In this document: positions 46,301-55,115 of the stretch, one piece after another | How positions within the stretch are numbered: the first letter of the stretch is position 1 | Layout of the letters: each line of letters opens with the position of its first letter | NCBI GenBank assembly: GCA_964019055.1 | Contig: OZ025218.1 | Coordinates: forward strand, 9,244,170-9,308,169 | DNA from: Anthopleura xanthogrammica | Taxonomy: Eukaryota > Cnidaria > Anthozoa > Actiniaria > Actiniidae | Reading direction: 5' to 3' | DNA: 64,000 bases | Made by a program: the position numbers and the translations under genes | Notes under the pieces: model-generated | Told to the model about the DNA's origin: nothing | What the model saw: only the letters and a program-made list of their open reading frames with translations | The model's database searches: none

Positions 46301-49300
46301 CTCCTCCTCCTCCTCAAAGCTTTTAAAATCTCTAACTCCTAAAAAAAAAACGTCTCAAAATTCTTTCAGAAGTTGCTAAATGCAATAGTCCCCTTCATTT
46401 CCTGCGCCATCTTGAAAGGTAGCCGTGCCTTTGCATCGAAGCGAGACGAACGGTGAGCTTGCAATGATAGAGACATGTGAATAATTGTCCAAGAGTTTTT
46501 TAAAAGAAGTTTCTATCATGCATTGCAAGGTCACCGTTCGTCTCACTTCGATGCAAAAGCACGGCTACCTTTCAAGATGGCGCAGGGAACTGTGAAGGGG
46601 AGTATTACGTTACCTGCTTATAATTCTCTTTATAAAATTCCCACTCCAAGCCATCCGTAGAGTACTGTATCTTATACATCTTGACGTAGTCAAGGTTACC
46701 AGAGGGATTCCCTTGCGTTGCTACAGCGGTGACATAATGGACGGTATCGAGGTCAACCTCTAAGAAACAATCCGCTGGACTCCCTGCGCACCAAGATTTT
46801 GTTCCGTTGAGGCGCGCAAAGAATGCCGGTGCAGCATCAGTGGAGGATGAGGCTGTAATGCGGCTGGCAGGGATAGCACAGCTTTCTAATCCCAGAGGGC
46901 CATCTTGGTCATTCATGAAATGAGTAAAATAAGAAAGTAAATTCCATGCTTGGTACGATATCTGATTTGTATAGAGGCTTTGGACCATCGCGTTATGGCA
47001 GCCATGACAGGAGGCACAACAATAGACTTTTTTACCTTGGGTGTTTTGTTTTCCCATTTCAGACGTGTCATTCCCTAGAGTATCATTTCTTTGTTAAACG
47101 TTTGCGCATGAATATGGATACAACTCAAACAAAAATCTTATTCTCAAGAGAATAGACCTCTTTACCTTTGGCATAATGTTTTCTCTTTACAGACCACGTG
47201 TCATTCTCTTGACAATAAGATGCTATTTTTTGAGATGTATTCATATTCACGTGCCTTCTCGTGCGCAATCATTAAACAAAGAAGTGATACTCTAGGGAAT
47301 GACACGTGGTCTGAAATGGGAGAACACTGAATATGACAGTCGTCTGTAACTTGAGTCTTACCAGAATTTTTATTAATTTTTCACACTAAAGTTTTAAGCA
47401 GTAAACTGATCGCAGGCTCACCTTCTGAGTCGCTGTCCACACCCTCTTTAGCCTGTTACAACAAAAAAAAAACATTTACAAAAGTCAAAAATAGACGTAG
47501 AACAAATGTTATGACATTGGGAAGGTAAGCAAGACAATAGTTATATCGCGTGGCAGTAAATGATCCATGATATCGAGATATAGACCGTCCTTGTTTCACG
47601 AGGATTTTAATTAATAGCCAGTGGCTAATAACCCTGTGGCCCTTGTCTCATGATCAAATTGGAATTTAGAAGTTGATTTTTGTAGAGGGAGGAAAACCGG
47701 GGAAACAGGAGAGAACCAACTAGAAACTATAATCACGTGCGCGTGAGCTCTTTTCCTTTTATTTTTGAGATATAAATTAATCAGTTAAAAAGAAAATATA
47801 TCGTTCGTCCTTGTTTTATGAGGAATCCTCGTTCCAGGATCGAATTGGAATTTAGAGTTGACTTCTGCGCAGGGAGGAAAACCGGAGAACCCGGAGAAAA
47901 ACCATCAAAGCAGAAAAGAAAAACAACAAGCAACTCTGCCCACATACGATGATAAGTCTGAGGATCGAACCTGCGACCACAAACAGCAGTGAAAGGCGGC
48001 GCAATGGTCACCGCATGCAAATGTACTCTCGATGTGTTTGCGTATTTGTAGAGCCAGTATTTTTGTAGCCTGCGGTTGTCCAACTCACCTCACCTCACGA
48101 GGCCCTGCTACGCAGGCTAGTATTTTTGGGCCCAAGACCTCATTAAGAACTCGACTCAACTTACATTCAAATGTATCAGATTAACATTATTGACTGAGTC
48201 AAGAGACGTGATGGCGACGTGAAGTATTGAGAAGCGTTTCCGATGCGGTTTTGTCAATATTTCCGTCGGTTTTTACTTCATTAAGCGTTTTTTTATCAAA
48301 AAACAGTTTTAAAAGGGTCTATGATAAAGAAAAATATTTGCTTATATACAAAACACAACTGCTAAAATCTAATGAAACGCCCTTTTGACTACATGAGGAT
48401 ATCGATACATGCATGTGGGGGAAAATGCACATTTACTGGGTTTTCCGGTGGTTTCTTTCATATTTTTATTTTATTTTGTTTGTTTGATGGTTCGTTCGTT
48501 TGTTTGTTTCTTTGTCTGTCTGTCCACCTGCTAGCCTTCTTGTCTCAGTCTGTCCGTCCGTCCATCAGTTTGTTTTTTGTTTGTTTGTTTGTTTATTTGT
48601 TTGTTTCTCTGTCTGTCTGTCTGTCTATCTGGTTGTCTGTCTGTCTGTCTGTCTGTCCAACTTTCTGTCTCGCTGTTTACTATCTTCCAATAACTTTCCC
48701 CATCTATCTTGTAATAGATGGTTCTAAATGTAACAACATTTTATTCACGACATCCTCAGCAATATATTTAGTGGACCAGTTATCAGTAATCTCTATGATG
48801 TATTTACGTCAATAGCTCATCAGCCACCAAGTATATATATATATACAAGATAACAATATACCAATGCATTTCCCGCTTATATTTCCCTTATTCATCACTG
48901 CGGTTTCAACTCCAATCGTCCCGAGATCACTTACTTTATCATCTCCCTGCAAATTTCTACACATGAAACACTTTAGCACAAAGAATTCTATTTTTGGACA
49001 AATTTTGAAACCTTATACGACAATGGCGACTGTTTGTGAATAAGTGGACGAGATCTTCAAAGGTCGTAGACTTGATGAATCTCCCTATCAGGTTAAAAAA
49101 GATTGTGCAAATATATTTACATCCATATTATTCAATACGCTTGACAAGTGCTTGATAGATTCAAACATATATCTATGTTTGTGCTCGTGTCAAAGTAATT
49201 TTCTCACAGCTGCCAAAAAAATGACTGCAAAAATACTTCCTGACATGAAAAAAAGTTATATATTTTTTAATATTTAAATTTCGCTCTGGTTGTTTATTGT

Positions 49301-49880
49301 CACCCTATTCTACCGCCTTGCTCTACGCATTACTATTTTTCTTAAATTACTAAGCATATGTAGAGTCATGTGTTTTATATTTTGACCTCGAAAATCATGT
49401 CTTTAGATATTCCTTTTCTACCAAGAGGAAGCGCTTGAGCGTGCTCTCTCTTTGAAAAAAGATATTCTCTCAAACTTAGTGCCGATTCTAATGCTTCTAA
49501 GAGAGTAGAAACGACTAAATCAAACGCGCAAGACTCAAACATTGTGCTATTTCTCTACTTCTAGCTGGAGATGTGACTATCTACATCGGTTAGCAAGCTT
49601 ATGATTACCTATTTATAAAGCAACCTCAGCTTGAATCATCCTTGAAATATTTCAATTCAAGCTCATTTTTATCCTCTACTTTGCCTTCTCTTAGTGCAGT
49701 ACAAATTACAAAGAGCTTTTAGTTTGAAGAACAGGCTCAAAAATATTAAAGATATCTTGCTATGGTCAGAAATAATTATGGAAGTAGCTTCGAGGTCGAT
49801 CGTTTTAATTAAAATAAACCCGTGTAAATTGAACATACCTTCGTAGTACTGAGTTCGTAACTACCTTGAGAATTCCCCAT
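35087..49880 (-). CDS. Gene B: F5/8C - acidic - His-rich - START domain protein (12 coding exons, 755 aa)
   Basis: Coding exons in order: 49880-49839, 47452-47422, 46903-46614, 46091-45944, 42227-41631, 38609-38274, 38016-37897, 37323-37082, 36734-36698, 36544-36442, 36066-35935, 35276-35087. They sum to 2268 nt (755 codons plus TAA), all GT-AG with matching phases. Layout: N-terminus MGNSQGSYELSTTK, which fits an N-myristoylation site loosely; F5/8C at about aa 25-170; acidic charged region 171-369; His-rich exon 370-481; Ser/Pro linker 482-521; START about 530-740. No signal peptide or membrane segment. START proteins carry single lipids; the discoidin domain may hold it to a membrane or glycan surface. 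Function is inference; domains and splicing are read directly. Divergent from the GPCR at 52184. Confidence 0.88.
35395..35880. repeat. 95-bp tandem repeat, five copies
   Basis: Unit with caagcaatagaatactctct ggttgacagcacatga .. ggcagtg ... tcattgtaggctggtaa. The same phrase starts at 35493, 35588, 35682, 35777 and 35872, giving a 94-95 bp period. It fills most of the last intron of gene B, just before the terminal START exon. Confidence 0.9.
36203..36305. repeat. Palindromic GTTGC-rich element
   Basis: gtggtaatacgagcaac on the left and gttgctcgtataaccac on the right, with caatattg/gcaacgcaatattg motifs inside. Related to MITE-F at 34442-34592. It lies in a gene B intron. Confidence 0.6.
36939..37060. 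mobile_element. MITE-C copy
   Basis: tagaccccttgcagcaggtc ... tgacgtcacgtgcaaggagtct, with ggaggacaaaataataggtt and attctcaggagattgaaatt inside. It ends about 20 bp from the splice donor of the first START exon of gene B (37082). Confidence 0.8.
37453..37645. mobile_element. MITE-A copy
   Basis: ctttggcgtaatgtttccca tttcagactacgtgtcattc on the left; cacgtggtctgatcatgaaa tgggaaaacattacgcccaag on the right. About 193 bp, in the intron between gene B exons 7 and 8. Confidence 0.78.
37897..38016 (-). CDS. Gene B exon 7: duplicated Ser/Pro linker
   Basis: 40 codons with an internal duplication: ILTPSSADISQSEPEFF followed by TPSSAEKSKSEPDILL. Repeated TPSSA and SEPxx motifs look like a phosphorylated linker (inference). 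Phase 1 both sides. The acceptor is ttaacattCAG and the donor tttTGGTAATC; the open frame continues past the donor but loses all resemblance to the linker. Confidence 0.78.
38050..38240. repeat. 57-bp minisatellite, three copies
   Basis: Units ccctgaaacaacctctgggc tgatctaagtcagagcaagg ctaactcacag, at about 38080, 38140 and 38198. Same family as the ten-copy array at 43801-44358. It lies immediately downstream (gene sense) of the His-rich exon, in the intron to exon 7. Confidence 0.85.
38274..38609 (-). CDS. Gene B exon 6: acidic segment and His/Glu tandem repeat
   Basis: 112 codons, phase 1 in and out. After DMWGDSPSGSLSDGLDNESK and an acidic stretch comes TRTVTIRTITTRVRHERG, then a tandem EHHEHPEHPEHHEHHEHHDD region built on 9- and 12-nt units (cat/ctc codons). 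About 25 His in 40 residues makes Zn, Cu or Ni binding likely and would make the region charge-sensitive near neutral pH (inference). The repeat DNA reads MFVMFVMF on the other strand, which is not a gene. Confidence 0.82.
39605..39777. repeat. (CAT)n and (AAT/ATT)n microsatellites
   Basis: A cat/atc run at 39607-39640 and an aataat then attatt palindromic array at 39714-39775, in the intron between gene B exons 5 and 6. Confidence 0.85.
41631..42227 (-). CDS. Gene B exon 5: long acidic charged region with possible internal start
   Basis: 199 codons of mostly E, K, D and Q, joined in phase 1 to the discoidin exon. An ATG three codons in gives MAENGTTAITFEVKE, in a good context and similar to the gene C start (MAEKDQINVKITDKEEE), so a shorter discoidin-less isoform from an internal promoter is possible. 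The C-terminal part is heptad-like (LKRLMEVKTKLEFEAEARKL) and then basic (RRKKNKK), suggesting a coiled coil or single charged helix. It ends YVPRRVYN before GTAAGC. The plus-strand Ser-rich frame here is a shadow. Confidence 0.82.
43264..43320. repeat. T-rich simple repeat
   Basis: (TTG)n then more than 25 T. On the gene strand this is an A tract, possibly a retroposon tail. In the large gene B intron 4. Confidence 0.8.
43801..44358. repeat. 57-bp minisatellite, about ten copies
   Basis: Unit aaaccctgaaacaacctctg ggctgatctaagtcagggca tggctaactcacagatt, repeated about ten times with few changes (cttctgg/cctctgg, attaa/atcaa). Very homogeneous, so recently expanded or converted. It is in gene B intron 4, with related copies at 38050-38240 and one degenerate unit at about 22245. 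Confidence 0.93.
45385..45490. repeat. Dispersed repeat shared with 21310-21425
   Basis: tcgaggtttgacttgataaa ata, tatgaacacattaagccaaa and ttcgtggtcactcaagcaaa match the copy in gene C. The inner aaacttcgacttgg arm makes it partly palindromic. Confidence 0.55.
45944..46903 (-). CDS. Gene B F5/8 type C (discoidin) domain exons
   Basis: Exons 46903-46614 and 46091-45944. Landmarks: GPLGLESCAIPASRITASSS, AFFARLNGTKSWCAG, FLEVDLDTVHYVTAVATQGN, YKIQYSTDGLEWEFYKENYK, then VLQGNTDSVTAVKRKLDPKI, KARYVRFWPTAW and CLRVEIYGSP. This is a full-length F5/8C domain; compared with gene A it keeps the GNTD strand that gene A has partly lost. The usual last Cys after EIYG is missing here too. The donor at 46614 is followed within 11 bp by a MITE-B copy. 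Confidence 0.93.
46278..46314. repeat. (CTC)n microsatellite
   Basis: About 12 CTC units in the intron between the two discoidin exons of gene B. Confidence 0.95.
46387..46603. mobile_element. MITE-B, best-preserved copy
   Basis: agtccccttcatttcctgcg ccatcttgaaaggtagccgt gcctttgcatcgaagcgaga, with the complement on the right ending ctttcaagatggcgcaggga actgtgaaggggagt. Arms of about 95 bp, loop about 25 bp. It ends 11 bp from the discoidin exon donor at 46614, so it forms the start of the intron. Confidence 0.85.
47034..47330. mobile_element. Two adjacent MITE-A copies (one partial)
   Basis: 47034-47152 is a one-arm copy (ccttgggtgttttgttttcc catttcagacgtgtcattcc). 47157-47330 is a full copy (tttacctttggcataatgtt ... 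gacacgtggtctgaaatggg agaaca). They are head-to-tail in gene B intron 2, suggesting insertion next to an older copy. Confidence 0.72.
47422..49880 (-). CDS. Gene B exons 1-2: MGNSQGS start and short acidic exon
   Basis: Exon 1 (49880-49839) encodes MGNSQGSYELSTTK and ends AAG before GTATGTTC. Exon 2 (47452-47422) is 31 nt, encodes AKEGVDSDSE and ends phase 1. Both are short, but each has a clean acceptor or donor (ttgtaacAG, gGTGAGCC), and their phases link correctly to the discoidin exon. Gly2 followed by small residues at positions 3, 4 and 6 fits the general N-myristoylation pattern. The start is supported by the phase closure, not by expression data. Confidence 0.7.
47590..47710. repeat. 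Dispersed SINE-like segment
   Basis: cacgaggattttaattaata gccagtggctaataaccctg tggcccttgtctcatgatca, related to 3585-3712 and 19320-19385. It is followed by gagggaggaaaaccggggaa acaggagagaacc, which also recurs in the element at 47811-48010. Confidence 0.5.
47811..48010 (-). mobile_element. tRNA-derived SINE, minus strand
   Basis: The reverse complement contains ggtcgcaggttcgatcctca, a good box B. The body has ggaggaaaaccggagaaccc ggagaaaaacc on the plus strand, a motif seen also at 47690. No full cloverleaf, so it is not a tRNA gene. Located in gene B intron 1. Confidence 0.6.
48480..48656. repeat. (TTTG)n / (CTGT)n simple repeat
   Basis: Interspersed tgtttgtttg and ctgtctgtctgt runs. Its open frames (SVCLSVCLSV-like) are microsatellite translations, not genes. 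A smaller (CTGT)n is at 50548-50572. Confidence 0.9.
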
Positions 49881-52183
49881 CACATAGATATGTTATTTCC
49901 TTCCTCGTAAGCAAGCGAAGGCCAGAATGTTGAGGAAAATACAGAAAAGTGGAACAACAAGTTACTGTGTGTATTGGCAAACAGACGAGTAAATATGATA
50001 CTTTGATGATTATTTGGCCAAGCTTCAAAACGCGACAAGCAACGTCACGACATGTGTGTTATCTGTGGTATCTTTGAGTGGTTTAAGTCTGTCAATACAC
50101 CAGGCAATAGGTCGTGGAATGACGTTTATTTTACGATTGTCACGCTTACTCACACTCCTAATATCAAAACACATGGGAAGGTAAAATCTAAGCAAACATG
50201 GGTCTCTCAAGTGACTACAGAGGTGAGAGGTGGGGTGCGCGCACTTATATATACATTTAATTCGAAGACCAGGTCATTTATATATACAACTACTTGTGCC
50301 TATGGCCGACTGTTGTTTTAAGAAACACACTCGTCTATCTATTTCTCTCTTCGGTATTTTTCTACGCGTGGGCTACCTGTGCGTAACTATATTGAGAGCG
50401 ATGCCTGTGGGAGATGGGGAGAGGCTACTCAACGGGCAAGAGTGTCGTCATGTTTGAAGGTCTGTTTATCTTTTTCTCTGTTGTCTTAAGCTTCCTGTCT
50501 GTTTGTTTCTTGTTTTTTTTTGGTTGTTGCTGCTGTTGTTGCTTGTCTGTCTGTCTGTCTGTCTGTCTGTTTTTTGGTCTCTATATAAACCTTAGATAAA
50601 TAAATAGAATATCGACGAATGTTATACACATTACACTTTAGCCTTCATGTTTCTGACAACTCTTTTTGTACTGTAGTGCATATAGAACGTACTCGCGTGT
50701 AAACCATTCCGCGCATAATGATCTTTACCCATATGCTTCAGATGATGATATGATAGGTTGACAAATATAGGTGATGAATGCTCATAATGAAGACTAATGA
50801 ACCATTGGCAGATGAGCTCTGTTTTGTTTTTCTTTTTTCTTTTTTTTTCTTTGAAGGTTTGTCATGTAATACTTCATTTAACACTTTTCATCGTATTACT
50901 CTATTTCATGCAAATATACAAGTGATGATCAAATGGACAGGTATAAATTATAAATGAGGGAATTCAACACTTCTACGTGACATGTGAATGGATGGATGGA
51001 TGGATGGATGGATGGATGGATGGATGGATGGATGGATGGATGGATGGATGGATGGATGGATGGATGGATGGATGGATGGATGGATGGATGGATGGATGGA
51101 TCATCTTTTCCCTCCTAACTCAGTCGAGTCTGGTTTTCTACTCGGCTCCAATCAAACCCATAAAGAGGATAACCAAACGTAAAAAGACTATCTGCGCTTG
51201 CGTGATGCTTTTGCTTGCGTCGCTAGTGTGAACCAGTTTTTGATATCTAAAAAAAAAATCACACAAAAAAACCTCATCTAAAAATATGTTTCTTACAAAT
51301 TACATTCGCCTCCGCAATCAATCAAAGGATATTTTCGACTTTTATTTACATTATCAACGTGGAAAGCTGAAATAAAAAAAGTATAATTAAAAAGTAATAA
51401 AAATGCTACGTTAATCATGTTCAATAGGGAAGATTCGATATTTTGTAGGTCACAATGATTATCAAGAACTGTAAGGAAAGCAAATAAACGTTGTTTTTTT
51501 TCGAATGAAAAAAATTCTTTAATGTCATAAGGTTCGGCTCACGTGTAGTTTAACGTTTGTATTCGGCCTAACTTTTAGAACTATGAATATATGCTTGTGA
51601 TCATGAAGATTCTAAGTTTAGGAGTAATTTAAATGAGAGAGTTTTAATCAATTAAACTATATCCTAACAAATTCTGCAAATTGATCATGATCCAATTCGA
51701 TCTAAAGTGAAATGAGCCAGCTAATCAAACAAATACGACGAAAACTAATACTTCATTTTACATTTAAAAATTAAAGCTAACCTTGTCTTGTTATCTTTTC
51801 ATCCAAAAAGCTCAGTGACAAGTTGAATTGTTTCGATTTTGATATTGTTGTCTTGCAGCGTCATGTATTTCGGGTCACTTATTTTCGGCAATTCTTATAC
51901 TGGATTAGTTGTCCATGTCCTAAAGGGATCTAATTTTTAAAACAAATTATGCAAATCTGACTGTTAAGTGTTGAATTGGACGAAAATTATCTCAAACAGG
52001 TGACAAGATAAGTTCAATTCATAAAATGATTTTAAACTAATCCGCAGGACAAATCCTCCAGTTCCATTCAAGGCAGTACTTGTAGGAGGCTACATCAGAA
52101 ATAAGTTCATCTGAACAAGACTTCAAAAAACAACACAGAAAGTTCTTCAAAACAAAAAGTAGCCCAGAAAGATCTCCTACGCA
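49881..52183. other. Divergent intergenic region between gene B and the GPCR
   Basis: Gene B starts leftward at 49880 and the receptor rightward at 52184, so both promoters lie in these 2.3 kb. No exon is seen. It contains (CTGT)n at 50548-50572 and (GGAT)n at 50988-51101. No clear TATA element could be assigned. Confidence 0.5.
50988..51101. repeat. (GGAT)n microsatellite
   Basis: About 28 perfect atgg units. In two frames it translates as a WMDG/MDGW repeat protein, which is not a gene. Confidence 0.97.
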
Positions 52184-53260
52184 ATGCAGCAACATAATAA
52201 TTCAACTGAGCTCGAGTGGAACAATACTTCGCAAAACAGCCTCACGATACCACCTCCAAATGGTCCTACGACTTTGGAATGGAATATCCGAGTCAGTATT
52301 GATGTGATTATATCAATAACCTCATTCCTTGGGAACTTACTCGTCCTCTTCGTGATTTACAACTGGAAAAAATCTCAGAGGACCCCATTTGAAATCTTGG
52401 TAGCGAATCTCAGCATTGCTGATCTTTTGCAAATCTGTATTTATTTGACATTTAGTTACATCGTGAAGACCGCTTCCAATTTCACCTGCAAGTTTGGGAC
52501 ATCTTCCTACACAAGTCTTGTAATGCTCAGTATGTATTTGATGACGGCGATCGCCTTGTTTCGATGTAGGTCTATTCTCTATCCATTCAAGAGAAGACCA
52601 TCGATCAAGTTCACTTATTTTACAACTGCAGGACTGTGGATCTTGGCCAATGCCTTTATAACACCTGTGTATGTATTAATCATATGGGACGCGAGTATAG
52701 GATACTGTATTGAACTTTGGCCATCTCAGATCTATAATAAAGTATATACTATTGCTCTATTTGTCGTTCAGTATGTCATTCCATTGGCTCTCATGACAGC
52801 GTCGTACATCAAAATTGTGTCACACCTAAAACAGCATAAAGCTCCTCAAATTGACTCCAACAGAAAGCAGTTCATCATGTTGAAGCGAAAAAGAGACGTC
52901 GAAGTGATCAAGATTTCAGCAACTATCGTCACACTGTACACACTTCTAACTCTACCAAATCAAATAGCTTGGATAAGCGTGGTAGTTTTTCAAAATTACG
53001 AGCTTTCGATGATCATTTTAAAGTTTTCAACCCATTTGCATCTACTTCATAACTGTTGCAATCCGTTCGTCTATGGTACAATTTCACGCGAATTTCGCTC
53101 GCAACTGGCCAAAGCTGCCTGTAATATTATAAACTGCATTTTTAGGAGGAAGTCAGTTCGGACTGTGGCAGTGCACAGCAAAGAAAGAGGACACAGCAAT
53201 AAGTCTTTAGATGAGCTGGATATTAATACTGTGGTTTTAACAAGCGTGAATCACAAATGA
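52184..53260 (+). CDS. Class A (rhodopsin family) G protein-coupled receptor, single exon, 358 aa
   Basis: Intronless. The N-terminus has several N-x-S/T glycosylation sites (NNST, NNTS) and no signal peptide. Seven hydrophobic segments are visible. TM1 has GNLLVLFVI (the conserved Asn); TM2 has NLSIADLLQI (the conserved Asp); TM3 follows a Cys (NFTCKFGTS) and ends in ALFRCRSILYPF; TM4 has LWILANAF; the second outer loop has a Cys (GYCIELW) for the usual disulfide; TM5 has QYVIPLALMTASY; TM6 has ISATIVTLYTLLTLPNQIAW; TM7 has NCCNPFVYGTISREF (NPxxY). The D/E-R-Y motif is FRC, and the CWxP motif is reduced to TLP. Two Cys in the tail (about 320-324) could be palmitoylated. It resembles orphan peptide-type receptors expanded in cnidarians; ligand unknown. 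Start: the first in-frame ATG, followed by a second-position Gln-rich MQQHNN. Confidence 0.93.
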   Translation: MQQHNNSTELEWNNTSQNSLTIPPPNGPTTLEWNIRVSIDVIISITSFLGNLLVLFVIYNWKKSQRTPFEILVANLSIADLLQICIYLTFSYIVKTASNFTCKFGTSSYTSLVMLSMYLMTAIALFRCRSILYPFKRRPSIKFTYFTTAGLWILANAFITPVYVLIIWDASIGYCIELWPSQIYNKVYTIALFVVQYVIPLALMTASYIKIVSHLKQHKAPQIDSNRKQFIMLKRKRDVEVIKISATIVTLYTLLTLPNQIAWISVVVFQNYELSMIILKFSTHLHLLHNCCNPFVYGTISREFRSQLAKAACNIINCIFRRKSVRTVAVHSKERGHSNKSLDELDINTVVLTSVNHK

Positions 53261-53396
53261 AAAAAATAATTCTAAAAAAAATCAAGAATTAAGAAAGATG
53301 AGCATCTTCACACTTGCGGCGATTTTTGAAAATATATCAATTTTTTTCTTATGCTCTTAACTAAGAGACATTTGTCCAAGCAATCTTGGTGTCCTG

Positions 53397-53402
53397 ATTA
53401 AA
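53397..53402 (+). terminator. Possible GPCR polyadenylation signal (ATTAAA)
   Basis: ATTAAA about 137 bp after the stop codon, in the first duplicated unit. The same place in the second unit (53719-53724) reads AATAAA, the stronger signal, so the duplication may have supplied a better 3' end. Confidence 0.4.
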
Positions 53403-53718
53403 ACTTTACAAGCAAATCCTTTACCATTTTTGACAGTGACACAAATTATCGGGGGAAAATTGCCTCAAAAATCGCTGGTGTAATCGGGTCTTTAAAGTGC
53501 ACACAACCTTTTTTCAATGCCTTCAATACCGATTCTACATGAAGTAAATAGTCGAATGGTAAACAAGCGTGAAACACAAATGTAAAAACTAATTTAAAAA
53601 AAATCAAGAATTAAGAAAGATGAGCATCTTCACACTTGCGGCGATTTTTGAAAATATATCATTTTTTTTCTTATGCTCTTAACTAAGAGACATTTGTCCA
53701 AGCAATCTTGGTGTCCTG

Positions 53719-53724
53719 AATAAA
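53719..53724 (+). terminator. Possible GPCR polyadenylation signal (AATAAA)
   Basis: Canonical AATAAA in the second duplicated unit, at the position equal to ATTAAA in the first. Confidence 0.4.
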
Positions 53725-53811
53725 ACTTTACAAGTAAATCCGTTACCATTTTTGACAGTGACACAAATTACCGGGAAAAATTGCCTCAAAAATCGCTGGT
53801 GTAATCGGGTC

Positions 53812-54274
53812 TTTAAAGTGCACATAACCTTTTTTCAACGCCTTCAATACTGATTCTACATGAAGTAAATAGTCGAATGGTAAAATATTTCTTGATTTGA
53901 GCGATGCGTCTTTAAGATATGAAGGTTTATACTACCAATATGTTAATGACTGTGACGTCTACTAAGGTATTTTAGTGTATTTGTTGTAACTAGTAGTACT
54001 AAAAACTGGCCATTTTAAGAAAACAGATTTAAAATATATTTTATGTAAACCACGAGTAAAATACTGGTGCTTTTTAAATATTGTTGTGTGAACCAGATCA
54101 ATTTTGTATATTTAATGAAGCCTTACCTGACGTCACAGTCATTTACATATTGGAAATATAAACCTTCATAACTTAAAGACGCATCACTCAAATCAAGAAA
54201 TATTTTACCATTCGATATTTACTTCATGTAGAATCAGTATTGAAGGCTTTGGAAAAAAGGTTATGTGCACTTAA
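53812..54274. repeat. Large inverted repeat (arms about 150 bp)
   Basis: The left arm 53812-53960 (aaagtgcacataaccttttt ... gactgtgacgtc) is the complement of the right arm 54128-54274 (gacgtcacagtcatttacat ... aaaaggttatgtgcactt), with a loop of about 165 bp. The left arm overlaps the second 3' UTR duplicate. It may be a fold-back element inserted after the receptor, or the duplication may have been copied from it. Confidence 0.88.
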
Positions 54275-54479
54275 AAGTGAACACAACTCACAACGCAAAT
54301 TTATGTGGAACTAATAATTCTTAATTTTTTTTTAATTCTTTTTTATTATGTATGTGAAATAAAAACAAGACTTTAAATTAAATCTCCAAGGTGTTTGAAA
54401 TGGGAAAAGTTTAATCACTTCAAAGTAAACATGTTCCATATTAATGTCTCATTATCGGTTCAGGGATGTAATTGAGCTA

Positions 54480-55115
54480 CGATTCCAAACCTTCATCATT
54501 ATAATTCACTAGAATTATACACCCATAATTATTATACATACAAGATACTTTGCTATAAAAATGAAAAAAATAGAAGATAATAAATAAGAAACAGTGAGGA
54601 ATAACATCTGGCGAGTACATTGTTATAATTCACTACCATTAAACAATCATAGTTTACTAGACCTGCAAGATACCTTGCAATAGAAATGATAAAAATAGAA
54701 GATAAGAAATAAGAAACAGTGAGGAATAACATCTGGCGAGTACATTGTTATAATTCACTACCATTAAACAATCATAGTTTACTAGACCTGCAAGATACCT
54801 TGCAATAGAAATGATAAAAATAGAAGATAAGAAATAAGAAACAGTGAGGAATAACATCTGGCGAGTACATTGTTATAATTCACTACCATTAAACAATCAT
54901 AGCTTACTAGACCTGCAAGATACCTTGCAATAGAAATGATAAAAATAGAAGACAAGAAATAAGAAACAGCGAGGAATAACATCTGGTGAGTACATGGTTA
55001 TAAGGCACCACCATTACACAATCATAATTACTATACATACAAGATATTACTTTGCAACAGAAATAATAAAATTTGAAAGACCAATCAAGAAACGAGAAAC
55101 AGCAACAATTGATAT
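54480..55115. repeat. 125-bp tandem repeat, four to five copies
   Basis: aataacatctggcgagtaca ttgttataattcactaccat taaacaatcata .. ctagacctgcaagatacctt gcaatagaaatgat starts at 54600, 54725, 54850 and 54975, with a degenerate first copy from about 54480. The serial open frames on the minus strand are repeats of the same non-coding unit. Confidence 0.93.

Larger units (their letters stand above)
53239..53884 (+). repeat. 323-bp tandem duplication covering the GPCR stop codon and 3' UTR
   Basis: Unit 1 is 53239-53561 and unit 2 is 53562-53884, both starting aacaagcgtgaa.cacaaatg and ending gtcgaatggtaaa. Unit 1 contains the last seven codons and the stop of the receptor; unit 2 is a slightly diverged copy in which the stop context is changed. 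The high identity indicates a recent event. Confidence 0.92.

Noticed and set aside
50977..51231. Open frames of WMDG/MDGW repeats
   Set aside because: They translate the (GGAT)n microsatellite; no splice or domain context.
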